Shown: positions 24,813-33,640 of the stretch, in pieces
Layout: each line of letters starts with the position of its first letter
Position numbering within the stretch: the first letter of the stretch is position 1
Source: Pseudomonas sp. CHM02
GTDB lineage: Bacteria; Pseudomonadota; Gammaproteobacteria; Pseudomonadales; Pseudomonadaceae
Direction: 5' to 3'
Length of the DNA stretch: 64,000 nucleotides
NCBI RefSeq assembly: GCF_000612585.1
Contig: NZ_JFCA01000007.1
Span: 80,157-144,156 of the forward strand
Made by a program: the position numbers and the translations under genes
The notes under the pieces: model-generated
Told to the model about the DNA's origin: nothing
What the model saw: the letters and a program-made list of their open reading frames with translations, nothing else
Databases searched by the model: none

Positions 24813-27800
24813 ATGAGCCCACACTTCCCCTCCACCCGGGCGCCGCGCGCCTGGGGGCCTGGCGCACTGTCGCTGCTGGCCGTTGCCCTGATCGCCGCCC
24901 AGGCCCAGGCCGATACGCTGCCATCGTCCGGCACCCTGTTCGATAACAGCCGCTCGGTGCTGCGCCCCACGGACAACGTGCAGCCCGCGCCACCCGGCAG
25001 CGTGCGCATCGAAAGCCAGGGGGATGAGCCCGCCCCCAAGGCCAGCACCTCGACCCTGCAACTGCAGGTCAAGCGCTTCGTGGTGAAAGGCAATCGCGAA
25101 CTTAATGACAGCCAGGTGCAAGCCGTGCTGCAACCCTACGTGGGCAAGACCCTCGGCCTGGATGGATTGCGCGAGGCGGCGGCGCAGGTCACGACGCTGT
25201 ACCGGTCGCGGGGTTACCTGGTGGCCCGGGCCTACCTGCCGGCCCAGGACATTCAAAATGGCCAGGTTGTCGTCGGCGTGTCCGAAGGCGTGATCGGCCA
25301 GGTCAGCACCTTGCCCGATGCCAATGTGCGCCTGCGCCCCGGCGTGCAGCAGCAATTCGTCAACGCCTTGCCGACCGGCACGATCATTCGCGAACAGGAC
25401 CTGGAGCGCGTGCTGTTGCGCCTGTCCGACATCACCGGGGTGTCCGTGCATGCGGTCCTGCGTCCCTCGCAGCAACCCGGCGCTGCCGATATCGTGCTCA
25501 AGCTCAGCGAAATGACCGCCTGGACCGCCCGCGCCGCCATCGACAACTACGGCAACTACTACACCGGCTCGAACCGGCTGACCTCCAGCGTCAGCCTCAA
25601 TGATGCGCTGGGCATCGGCGAGAGTTTTACCGTCACCTCGCAGAACTCCTTCGAAGGCCTGGACATCAAGGGCGTCGGCTATCAGCAGCCGCTGGGCGCC
25701 ACGGGGATCTCGGTGGGCGCCAACTACGCCGAGCTGGAATACAGCATCGGCAAGAACCTCAAGGGCCTGGACGCGGACGGCACCGCCGAGGTGTCTTCAG
25801 TGTTTATCAACAGCGCATTGCTGCGCTCGCGGGACAGCAATATCAGCCTCAACCTGGCTGAAGATCACCGTCGCTTCGAGGACTCGGCGGGCGGTTTCAC
25901 GGTGAACAAATCCGCGGTGTTCCGCAGTGCCACGCTGTACGGCAACTGGCGTGATGACTGGCAGGGCAACAACGCCTGGAGCTTGTCCTACGGCATCGGC
26001 GACCTGGACAAAAACACCGCCGCCGACGCGGCCCTCGATGCGCTGACGGCCAACGCGGCCGGGCGCTACAAGAAGGCCAATGCGAACTTCAGTCGCCTGC
26101 AATACCTGGGCAACGGCTATTCGCTGTTCGGCTCGCTGACCGGCCAGTGGGCCGACAAGAACCTTGATTCATCGGAAAAACTCAGCCTGGGTGGCCCCAA
26201 TGGTGTGCGCGCGTATCCCGTCGGAGAGGTGGCCGGCGACGAAGGCATCCTCGGTCGGCTGGAGCTGCGCAAATACCTCGGCCGCTTCAACGGCGCGATT
26301 GCCGAGGGCACGCTGTTTGCCGATGCGGGCAAGGTCACCGTCAACAAGAACCCGTGGGACAACAGCGACAACACCCTGACGCGCTACGGCTATGGTGTGG
26401 GCCTGAACCTCTACCACCGCGACCTGGTGATGAACGCCAGCCTGGCGTTCTCGCCCGGCGAAGACCCCGCCAGCGATGACCGCGCCGCCAAGCGCCTGTG
26501 GTTCTCCATTTCCGGTTCGCCCCAGGCGTTCGCCGGGTTGGCCAGTGACATCGGCTCCAAGGGCGAGGACTTCGAGGTGGCCGAAACCGATACCGTGATC
26601 TACGGCGATATCGGCATCGTCCCGGAGTACGTCGATCGTCACGGCGCAACCGCTGCAGCGCCCGCCGACCAAAGCCGCCTGGCCACGCCCAATGGGCGCA
26701 ACATGGCCAGTTTCTGGCGGGCCCGCGACAACGTCTCGGCGATTGGTGTACACGGCGGCTACGGCCTGAGCGACGACTGGAAACTGCTGTGGCAACTCGA
26801 ATACGGCATCTCGATGAACTACATCGAGAGCAACGACAAAACGCTGAACACATCGGCATCGCCCAGCACCAAGTTGCGCAACACCGGGGCGGCGTTCAAC
26901 AACACCGACTACGGCACGCTGCTGTATGGCGTGTGGGACATGCCGATGAAAGAAGCCACCACGACCCTGGACCCGTTCAACGGCAAGACCAGCGCCGCGT
27001 ACTTCAATATCATCGGTTCGCCTGGTTTCAGTGCCGGGTTGTCGACCAACGTCAACGGCCCGCAAAGCTACAACGACACCGCCGTCAACGGCGATGCCGC
27101 GTTCAACCGGCGCCAGGCCGGCGTGGTGGAGTACTGGACGCCGGTGTGGAACGGCCTGCAACTCAAGCTGGCCTATTCGAACAACGGCATGCGCGCCGCC
27201 AGTGACGTGGACAAAGGCTATGTCTACGGCAGCAGCCTGACCTACAACAACGGCGGCTTCACGGCCGTGGTCGCGGCCGAGCGGCATATCAACTACTTCG
27301 GCATTGCCGATCTGGGGCGCAATGCCCGCGGCCTGGGCAGCAGCACCCACGTTACCGACGGCACTTCGTCGGATGACTTCAGCTTTCGCTACGGCCTGGC
27401 CTACGATTTTGGTGCCACCAAGCTCTCGGTGATCGCCGATGACTTGTCGTATTCCGAAGACGGGGTGATCAACAACAGCACGGCCTCCAGCGACCTGTCC
27501 AAGTACCGCCGCCGCGCCTATCTGCTGGGCGCGTCCCACAAGATCGGCGCCTGGACCTTGAAGGCCAGCTACGGCAAGGCCCTGGCCGGCAAGTGCGAGA
27601 TGATCCGCGCCACCCCGGTCGAGTGCGACACCCATGGCATGGGCGCCACCCAATACGCGATGGGCTTCAATTACAAGCTGACCAAGAACATCGACCTGTT
27701 CTCCCAGTACGTGCTGCTGAAAAACCAGTCCCTGGCCAACTACAACTTCGCCTTGACCGGCGTGACGGCGGCCAGCGGCTACTCGCCCGGCGTGGGCACC

Positions 27801-27842
27801 ACCATCACTGCCATCGGCACTGGCATCAACTATTCGTTCTGA
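24813..27842 (+). CDS. TpsB two-partner-secretion transporter fused to a general porin domain
   Basis: A 1009-residue outer-membrane protein with a signal peptide ending AQAQA. Residues about 78-235 hold two POTRA-type domains (VKRFVVKGNRELNDSQV; LYRSRGYLVARAYLPAQ). A ShlB/FhaC-type barrel follows to about residue 573, ending with the strand KRLWFSISGSPQAF. TpsB proteins normally stop there, at about 550-590 residues. Here an 18-residue linker leads into a second barrel of about 415 residues opening DTVIYGDIGIVPEYVDR and closing ITAIGTGINYSF with a terminal phenylalanine, as in beta-proteobacterial general porins. The frame is continuous. The TpsA gene starts ten bases downstream, identifying the cargo. 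Confidence 0.86.
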   Translation: MSPHFPSTRAPRAWGPGALSLLAVALIAAQAQADTLPSSGTLFDNSRSVLRPTDNVQPAPPGSVRIESQGDEPAPKASTSTLQLQVKRFVVKGNRELNDSQVQAVLQPYVGKTLGLDGLREAAAQVTTLYRSRGYLVARAYLPAQDIQNGQVVVGVSEGVIGQVSTLPDANVRLRPGVQQQFVNALPTGTIIREQDLERVLLRLSDITGVSVHAVLRPSQQPGAADIVLKLSEMTAWTARAAIDNYGNYYTGSNRLTSSVSLNDALGIGESFTVTSQNSFEGLDIKGVGYQQPLGATGISVGANYAELEYSIGKNLKGLDADGTAEVSSVFINSALLRSRDSNISLNLAEDHRRFEDSAGGFTVNKSAVFRSATLYGNWRDDWQGNNAWSLSYGIGDLDKNTAADAALDALTANAAGRYKKANANFSRLQYLGNGYSLFGSLTGQWADKNLDSSEKLSLGGPNGVRAYPVGEVAGDEGILGRLELRKYLGRFNGAIAEGTLFADAGKVTVNKNPWDNSDNTLTRYGYGVGLNLYHRDLVMNASLAFSPGEDPASDDRAAKRLWFSISGSPQAFAGLASDIGSKGEDFEVAETDTVIYGDIGIVPEYVDRHGATAAAPADQSRLATPNGRNMASFWRARDNVSAIGVHGGYGLSDDWKLLWQLEYGISMNYIESNDKTLNTSASPSTKLRNTGAAFNNTDYGTLLYGVWDMPMKEATTTLDPFNGKTSAAYFNIIGSPGFSAGLSTNVNGPQSYNDTAVNGDAAFNRRQAGVVEYWTPVWNGLQLKLAYSNNGMRAASDVDKGYVYGSSLTYNNGGFTAVVAAERHINYFGIADLGRNARGLGSSTHVTDGTSSDDFSFRYGLAYDFGATKLSVIADDLSYSEDGVINNSTASSDLSKYRRRAYLLGASHKIGAWTLKASYGKALAGKCEMIRATPVECDTHGMGATQYAMGFNYKLTKNIDLFSQYVLLKNQSLANYNFALTGVTAASGYSPGVGTTITAIGTGINYSF

Positions 27843-27852
27843 GGAGAGGGCC

Positions 27853-30744
27853 ATGAGCAAACAATCATTCCAAACGGCGCTGCCTGTACTCAAACCCCTG
27901 AGCTTCGCCGTTCTCTGCGCCCTCTACGGCCTGCTGCCGATGCCCGCCCTGGCCCTGGACAACAACGCGTTGCCCACCAATGGCCAGGTGGTTGCCGGCA
28001 GCGGCACCATTAGCAGCAACGGCAATGTGCTCACCGTAAACCAGGGCAGCGACCGCCTGATCGCCACCTGGGACACGTTCAATATCGGCAAGAACGCCCA
28101 GGTGAATTTCCTGCAACCCGGCGCCTCGTCGGTGGCGCTCAACCGCGTGACCGGTAGCGACGGTTCGCAGATCCTCGGGCACCTGAACGCCAACGGCCAG
28201 GTGTTCTTGATCAACCCTCAAGGCGTGCTGTTTGGCGCCGGTTCGATGGTGGATGTGGGCGGGCTGGTGGCCAGCTCGCTGAACATTTCCAACAGCGATT
28301 TCATGGCCGGTAAGAACGTGTTCGCCGGCCAGGGCGGCGGTGCGGTGGTCAACCAGGGCACTATCAGTGCACGGGACGGCGGCAGCGTGGCCCTGCTCGG
28401 CGGCCAGGTGCGCAACGAAGGCACGGTGGTCGCGCGGTTGGGCTCGGTGGTGCTGGGCGGTGGCGAAAAGATCACCCTGGACTTCACCGGTGACGGCCTG
28501 ATCAATGTCGAGGTCAACGACCCGGCCATCGGTGCCAGCGTGATCAACCGTGGCCTGCTGAGCGCCAACGGTGGCGCGGTGACCATGACCGCCCGTGATT
28601 CCCAGGCCATGCTCAGCAACGTGGTGAACAACGAAGGCGTGATCGAGGCCCGCAGCCTGCAGCAGCGCAATGGGCGCATCATCCTCGACGGCGGCGACAG
28701 CGGCGTGGTGGTCAACAGCGGCGTGCTCGATGTGTCGGGCAAACAGGCCGGTGAGCGCGGCGGCAACGTGACCATGACCGGGCAGTACGTCGGCCTGTTC
28801 GACCGCGGTCGCATTGACGCCGATGGCGATATCGGCGGCGGTACGGTGTTGATGGGCGGCGACTACCAGGGCAGCGGCAACCTGCATCAGGCCGACAGCA
28901 CTTTCATGGGCAGCGACGCGCGCATCAGCGCGAATGCCTTGAGCAGCGGCGACGGCGGCAAAGTGATCCTGTGGTCCAGGGACAGCACCCAGTTCTATGG
29001 TGACATCAGCGTGCGCGGCGCCGGCAGCCAGGGGCGTGGCGGGTTGGTGGAAACCTCCGGCCATGCGCTGGACGTGGCCGGTATCGTCGACCTCAGCGCG
29101 GTGTCGGGGCAGGGCGGCACGTGGTTGATCGACCCGTTCAACATCAATATCACCAGCGGCGCCAGCACGGGCACGTCCACCAGTTCACCGTTCACGCCGA
29201 ATGCCGGGGCCAGCTCGAACCTGAGTTCGGCGACCCTCAATGCGTCGCTGTCCGAGGGCGCGAATATCCTCGTGACCACCTCGTCGGGCGCCGGCACTTC
29301 GGGGGATATCAACGTGCTGTCCAACGTCAAGGGCGTCGGCAACGCAACCCTGACCTTGCAGGCCCACCGCAATATCGTGATGACCAACACCAGCATCAGC
29401 AATGGCACCGGCAAGACCCTGAACGTCTCGCTGGTGTCCAACTTCAACAACAGCGGCAACGGCTCGGTGGCCTTGAGCAACGCGAGCATCAGCACCAACG
29501 GCGGCAACCTGACCATCAGCGGCGCGATCGACCCGGCGACGTCCTGGGCCAGCACCAATGTGAGCAATGGCGTGGGTATTTCGTTGACCAACGGCACGCG
29601 CCTCAGCACCAGCGGTGGCGATATCACCTTGCGCGGCGCCACCTCGTCGAGCCTGGCTGCGGGCTCCACGGCCACTGCGATCAATATCAGCCGCAGCACC
29701 CTGGATGCCGGCGGCGGCAATATCAGCATCACCGCCGTGCAGGCAAGCAGTACCGGCAGCGGCGATGCGTTCGTGCTGACCGGTGGCAGCAATATCCTCA
29801 CCTTGGGCGCCGGCTCCATCAGCGTGGACAGCACCAACCTGGGCAGTGGCAACGGCACGCGAATCTTCAGCACCAACAACACCCTCGCCGCCACCGGCAG
29901 CGGCAACGTCACCCTGCGTGGCAGCGCGGTGTCGGGCAGCGGCGTGCTGGTGTGTTCCACGGCGGCGACCTCGACGCAAACCCTGAGCGTGGGCAGTGGC
30001 ACCTTGACGGTCCAGGGCACCGCCGATTCCGGGAAAGGCGTGTTCCTGGCGGCCTCCACCACGGGCGCAGTGACACTGAGCGCAGGCGCGGGTGGCAATA
30101 TCGCCGTCGACGGCCGCAGCGCGGGCGACTCCGGCACGGTGGTCAACTCCACGGGCACCGGCTCGGTGATCAACCTGACCACACTGGATGGCAATCTGTC
30201 CCTGAGCGGTACGGCCGGGGCGGCGTCCAGCGCGCCGGGCCTGAGCATTCGCAGTGGCGCCTCCGGGGAGCGGAATGGGGTGAATATTCTCTCCAACAGC
30301 GGCGACATTCGCCTGCAAGGCACGGCGCTGGGATCGGGGCCGGGGCTGTCGTTCAACGCCACCAACGCGCGCGGTTTCAACACGGTGATGACCGGTGGCA
30401 GCGGCAACCTGACCGTCACCGCACGCAGCGCCAGCGGTGCCGCATTGAGCTTCGATAACGGCACCAACACCCTGCAAGTGGTAGACGGCACCTTGCGCCT
30501 GGACCTTGATACACCGACTGGCAACTACATCAGTCAAAGCAACGGCACATCGTCGATCACGGCCGCTGGCAATGGGGCGGTGTTGATCAGTCGCGGCGGG
30601 CTGATCAACAGTGGCTTGCTGGAGGCCACCAGCGAGCCGACCCGCCAATACCACCAGAGCCAGATGGTTGGCGGAACCTGGAGCCAGGTGCTCAAACCCA
30701 CAACCTCCGATGAAGTGCAGATCGACGTGGTGCGGCCGCTATGA
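27853..30744 (+). CDS. TpsA exoprotein / HMW-like filamentous adhesin
   Basis: A 963-residue secreted protein. A signal peptide (about 1-36, ending ALA) precedes a haemagglutination-activity (TPS) domain, with FLINPQGVLFG near residue 117 in place of the usual NPNG motif and LNRVTG before it. A beta-helical stretch follows to about 430 (VDLSAVSGQGGTWLIDPFNI). The remaining half is Ser/Thr/Asn/Gly-rich, and by hand count holds about 25 N-X-S/T sequons against 2 in the first 430 residues. That fits glycosylation by the HMW1C-type enzyme encoded next. It should be exported through the TpsB barrel upstream. No C-terminal cysteine-pair anchor like that of HMW1 is seen. Confidence 0.87.
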   Translation: MSKQSFQTALPVLKPLSFAVLCALYGLLPMPALALDNNALPTNGQVVAGSGTISSNGNVLTVNQGSDRLIATWDTFNIGKNAQVNFLQPGASSVALNRVTGSDGSQILGHLNANGQVFLINPQGVLFGAGSMVDVGGLVASSLNISNSDFMAGKNVFAGQGGGAVVNQGTISARDGGSVALLGGQVRNEGTVVARLGSVVLGGGEKITLDFTGDGLINVEVNDPAIGASVINRGLLSANGGAVTMTARDSQAMLSNVVNNEGVIEARSLQQRNGRIILDGGDSGVVVNSGVLDVSGKQAGERGGNVTMTGQYVGLFDRGRIDADGDIGGGTVLMGGDYQGSGNLHQADSTFMGSDARISANALSSGDGGKVILWSRDSTQFYGDISVRGAGSQGRGGLVETSGHALDVAGIVDLSAVSGQGGTWLIDPFNINITSGASTGTSTSSPFTPNAGASSNLSSATLNASLSEGANILVTTSSGAGTSGDINVLSNVKGVGNATLTLQAHRNIVMTNTSISNGTGKTLNVSLVSNFNNSGNGSVALSNASISTNGGNLTISGAIDPATSWASTNVSNGVGISLTNGTRLSTSGGDITLRGATSSSLAAGSTATAINISRSTLDAGGGNISITAVQASSTGSGDAFVLTGGSNILTLGAGSISVDSTNLGSGNGTRIFSTNNTLAATGSGNVTLRGSAVSGSGVLVCSTAATSTQTLSVGSGTLTVQGTADSGKGVFLAASTTGAVTLSAGAGGNIAVDGRSAGDSGTVVNSTGTGSVINLTTLDGNLSLSGTAGAASSAPGLSIRSGASGERNGVNILSNSGDIRLQGTALGSGPGLSFNATNARGFNTVMTGGSGNLTVTARSASGAALSFDNGTNTLQVVDGTLRLDLDTPTGNYISQSNGTSSITAAGNGAVLISRGGLINSGLLEATSEPTRQYHQSQMVGGTWSQVLKPTTSDEVQIDVVRPL

Positions 30745-32582
30745 CCGATCAGCTGTTTTCCCTGGAGGCCTTCGAATACCTTTGCTACACCCGCGACCAT
30801 GAAGGCGGCGCCCGCGAGCTGGTGCGCCTGCTGCAACTGATCGACTGCAACTACGGCAAATTGTCCGAGCAGTTTTCCCTGAGTGTGTCGCCTGCGATCA
30901 CACCAGGGGAGCTGGAAAGCCATGTACTCACGCGGCTGACCTGCGCGATCACCGCGCTGTTTTCCGACCCGACGTTCAGCATCAGCCCTGGCGGTTTTGG
31001 CCAGTTGATCAACCTGCAACGCTGGCTGTCGTCACTGTTTGCCGCCAGCGCCTTTATCAACTGCGACCACATCCTGCGCTCGCTCAACCTGCTCGGGCCG
31101 GGGGGCAGCGACTACCGCATCACCGAACAGGACCTGGTGAAATTCTGCCTGCTGTATTCGCCGGAATCCCAACTGCCGCTGGACGTCGACCTGTTGTGGG
31201 CTCACAACCCGACCCTCGCCGCGGCGTTGTTCATGGCGTTGATGTCGCCACGGTTTCTCGGCACCCCGGCGGCGCATTCCAAGCGCGAGGCGCTGCTGGC
31301 CTGGTTGCCGGGCCGCCTGGAACAATTGGACAGCCTGGACGCGTTGCCGCTGAACGTGCTGCACGACGTGTACATGCATTGCAGTTACGCCGACCTGCCC
31401 GAGCGCCACCGCATCAAGGCGTCGATCAATACGTTGATCGAACGCAAGCTCGCCAGCGCAGGCATCGCCAGCGTGCCGCCCGCTGCGGCGCCGGTTCGCG
31501 ACAAGCCACTGATGCTGGTGCTGCTGGAGTGGTTCTCCGGTGGACACTCGATCTACCGCACGCATTCGCTGACGTTGCAGGCGGCGCGTCGGGATTTCCA
31601 GGTGGTGGCCGTGGGGTACGCGGCGAATGTGGATGCCTTGGGACGCGAAGTGTTTGATGAATTCATCGCGCTGTCCGAGCCGGACGACCTGTTTGCCTGC
31701 CTGCGGCAGATCTCGGCACTCGCCAGCGCACGCCGGCCCGAGGTGTTCTATATGCCCAGCGTCGGCATGTTCCAGATCACCCTGTTTGCCAGCAACCTGC
31801 GCTTTGCGCCGTTGCAGGTGGCGGCCCTTGGGCACCCGGCGACCACGGCGTCGCGGCATATCGACCTGATCAGCGTGGAAGAGGATTTCGTCGGCGACCC
31901 CGATTGCTTTACCGAGCGCCTGCTGCAATTGCCCGCCAATGGTCAACCGTATCGGCCGTCCGCCATTCCCATCGACCTGCCGAGAGTCGCGCGCGAAGAC
32001 CACGCCTGGGTCAACATCGCCATCGCCGCCACCACGATGAAACTCAACCCCACCTTCCTGCGCGCCTGCCAGGCGATCGCCGTGCGCACCTTGCACCTCC
32101 ACGGCAAGCGCGTGCGTTTTCACTTCCTGGTGGGGCAGGCGCAAGGGCTGCTGTTCCCGCAACTGGTGCGCTTGATCGAGCGCTACGTGGGCGATGCGAC
32201 GGTGTATCCGCACCAGCCTTACGCCGACTACATGGCCACGCTTAACCGTTGCGACCTGTTCCTCAGCCCGTTTCCGTTCGGCAACACCAACGGCATCATC
32301 GATGCCTTCACGGTAGGGCTGCCGGGCGTGTGCAAGACCGGACCGCAGGTGTTCGAGCACATTGATGAAGGCTTGTTTCGGCGAGTGGAGTTGCCGGACT
32401 GGACCGTCGCGCGCACGCATGAAGCATACGTGCAGGCGGCAGTGCGGCTGGCAGGGGATTTTGCCGAGCGCAGTGGGTTGTACCGGCATCTGGAGGCGGG
32501 CGCGCCATTGCAGCGCTTGTTTGGCGGTGAACCCCATGCCCTGAGTGAAGCGCTGTTGGCCAATCTGCGGGGCTTGCGATAG
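30741..32582 (+). CDS. HMW1C-like cytoplasmic N-glycosyltransferase
   Basis: A 613-residue protein close in length to H. influenzae HMW1C (about 620). An all-helical N-terminal domain (about 1-250) is followed by a GT41/GT-B-type catalytic region with the family's core SPFPFGNTNGIIDAFT near residues 508-523, then GVCKTGPQVFEHIDEGLF. HMW1C enzymes attach hexoses from nucleotide sugars to asparagines in N-X-S/T of the partner adhesin before export. The ATG overlaps the TpsA stop (ATGA), coupling enzyme and substrate. There is no signal peptide, as expected. The sugar donor cannot be read from sequence. Confidence 0.9.
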   Translation: MTDQLFSLEAFEYLCYTRDHEGGARELVRLLQLIDCNYGKLSEQFSLSVSPAITPGELESHVLTRLTCAITALFSDPTFSISPGGFGQLINLQRWLSSLFAASAFINCDHILRSLNLLGPGGSDYRITEQDLVKFCLLYSPESQLPLDVDLLWAHNPTLAAALFMALMSPRFLGTPAAHSKREALLAWLPGRLEQLDSLDALPLNVLHDVYMHCSYADLPERHRIKASINTLIERKLASAGIASVPPAAAPVRDKPLMLVLLEWFSGGHSIYRTHSLTLQAARRDFQVVAVGYAANVDALGREVFDEFIALSEPDDLFACLRQISALASARRPEVFYMPSVGMFQITLFASNLRFAPLQVAALGHPATTASRHIDLISVEEDFVGDPDCFTERLLQLPANGQPYRPSAIPIDLPRVAREDHAWVNIAIAATTMKLNPTFLRACQAIAVRTLHLHGKRVRFHFLVGQAQGLLFPQLVRLIERYVGDATVYPHQPYADYMATLNRCDLFLSPFPFGNTNGIIDAFTVGLPGVCKTGPQVFEHIDEGLFRRVELPDWTVARTHEAYVQAAVRLAGDFAERSGLYRHLEAGAPLQRLFGGEPHALSEALLANLRGLR

Positions 32583-32584
32583 TT

Positions 32585-32884
32585 TTGCAGCCCTGGGCGA
32601 ATACCCGGTGTCACTCCCCTGTGAAGCGCCATTTCGAAGATCTGCAGCTGGGCAGTATCGAACTTGTACTGGGCGGCGTGCCCCTGGCCAGGCACGGCGC
32701 GCGGCTGTTTCAGACCTACAAGTTTATCGTCGAGCGGGAACTGGCCGATGGCAGCCTGGTGGAGGTTTTGCAGCCTTATGGCGGCCGTTCGCGACCGTTT
32801 ACCTTGCTGTATCCCCATGGGCGTTATGTACCGCATCGGGTGCGGGCGTTTGTGGGTTTTCTGATGCAGTGCCGGGACGCCTAG
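32585..32884 (+). pseudogene. Remnant of a LysR-family regulator (C-terminal end only)
   Basis: The translated segment ends FIVERELADGSLVEVLQPYG ... LLYPHGRYVPHRVRAFVGFL, the standard last 60 residues of a LysR substrate-binding domain. The DNA-binding domain and most of the ligand domain are missing; the sequence starts abruptly after the glycosyltransferase gene. Its 3' end overlaps the tail of the convergent TetR gene. It is therefore a deletion scar marking the downstream boundary of the adhesin locus. Confidence 0.78.
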
Positions 32885-33518
32885 CCTCCCGGGCCACAGG
32901 AGCCGCGATGGAGGCGGCAAGGTCCCAGGTCAGCAGGAGCTGGCTGATCGCCGCGTCGAGGGTTGCATGGGGGACGCCATCGCGCGCCAATATCGAAACA
33001 CCCTGCAAGAAGCTGTCAAACACCGCGGCCATTGCCGTGGCGTTGATCGCCTCCGGCAACTGCCCCGTGCTGGTCGCACGCTCCACACAGGCCACAATCC
33101 CGGCCCGCGTGCGCAGCCGCGACTGTGTCAGCCCGCCCGCCACTCGCGCATTCTCCGGGCTCGGCGCACTCATCACGCCCAATGCGACCATACAGCCCTT
33201 GGGGTGCCCGTCTTCACACTGCATGCGCGCGGATTGGCGCAGTGCGGTTTCAACCGCCTGGCGCGGTAACAAGCTTTCGTCCCACAGGCACTCGGTGACC
33301 TGGGCGTAGGTCGCCAGGTAGCGCTGCACGCATTCATCGAACAGCGCCTCTTTGGAGCCGAAGGCTGCGTAGAAACTCGGCGCGGAGATCCCGCCCCCCA
33401 AGCCGGCCTTGAGCTGGGCGAGGGACGTGGCGTCATAGCCGTGCTGCCAGAACAGGTGCATGGCCTGTTCCACCGCGTGTTCGCGGTCGAAGGTACGGGG
33501 GCGGCCCATTTGTGCCAT
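32799..33518 (-). CDS. TetR-family regulator
   Basis: A 239-residue repressor starting MAQMGRPRTFDREHAVEQAM. The helix-turn-helix TSLAQLKAGLGGGISAPSFYAAFG is at about residues 32-55. The ligand domain ends near residue 200, as usual. The last 35-40 residues (VAREARRPGTASENPQ...) run antisense over the LysR remnant and look like a read-through extension. It is divergent from an MFS efflux gene, with paired inverted 17-mers between them, so it probably represses that pump. The longer frame to 33599 has no support. Confidence 0.85.
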   Translation of the reverse strand: MAQMGRPRTFDREHAVEQAMHLFWQHGYDATSLAQLKAGLGGGISAPSFYAAFGSKEALFDECVQRYLATYAQVTECLWDESLLPRQAVETALRQSARMQCEDGHPKGCMVALGVMSAPSPENARVAGGLTQSRLRTRAGIVACVERATSTGQLPEAINATAMAAVFDSFLQGVSILARDGVPHATLDAAISQLLLTWDLAASIAAPVAREARRPGTASENPQTPAPDAVHNAHGDTAR

Positions 33519-33545
33519 GTCTGATCTCCGGTGGGTAAGTGAGAT

Positions 33546-33617
33546 AAATACTAGTCGATACATAAGTCGTTGACAACGCGGCGTGCCTGGCTGCAACATT
33601 TGTATCGATCAGTATTT
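33546..33617. promoter_or_regulatory. Inverted 17-mer pair in the tetR/MFS promoter region
   Basis: AAATACTAGTCGATACA (33546-33562) and TGTATCGATCAGTATTT (33601-33617) are inverted copies matching at 15 of 17 positions, one near each divergent gene start. They are strong candidates for TetR operators. Confidence 0.65.
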
Positions 33618-33640
33618 AAGTCTTGCTCAAGGAGTTGCCC

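Noticed and set aside
24813..27842. Two separate genes joined by a frameshift
   Set aside because: The frame is continuous through the junction (about 26530-26590), with no internal start signal or ribosome-binding site before the porin part; I keep sequencing error as a refutation test.
26169..27893. 574-codon open frame on the minus strand across the porin half of the TpsB gene
   Set aside because: It is the GC-rich shadow of the plus-strand gene: it lacks any family signature, is full of R/G/V/A repeats, and the plus strand has clear domains.
29185..30654. Long minus-strand frames (490-509 codons) within the TpsA gene
   Set aside because: Repetitive composition mirrors the Ser/Thr/Gly repeats of TpsA; no start signal or domain.
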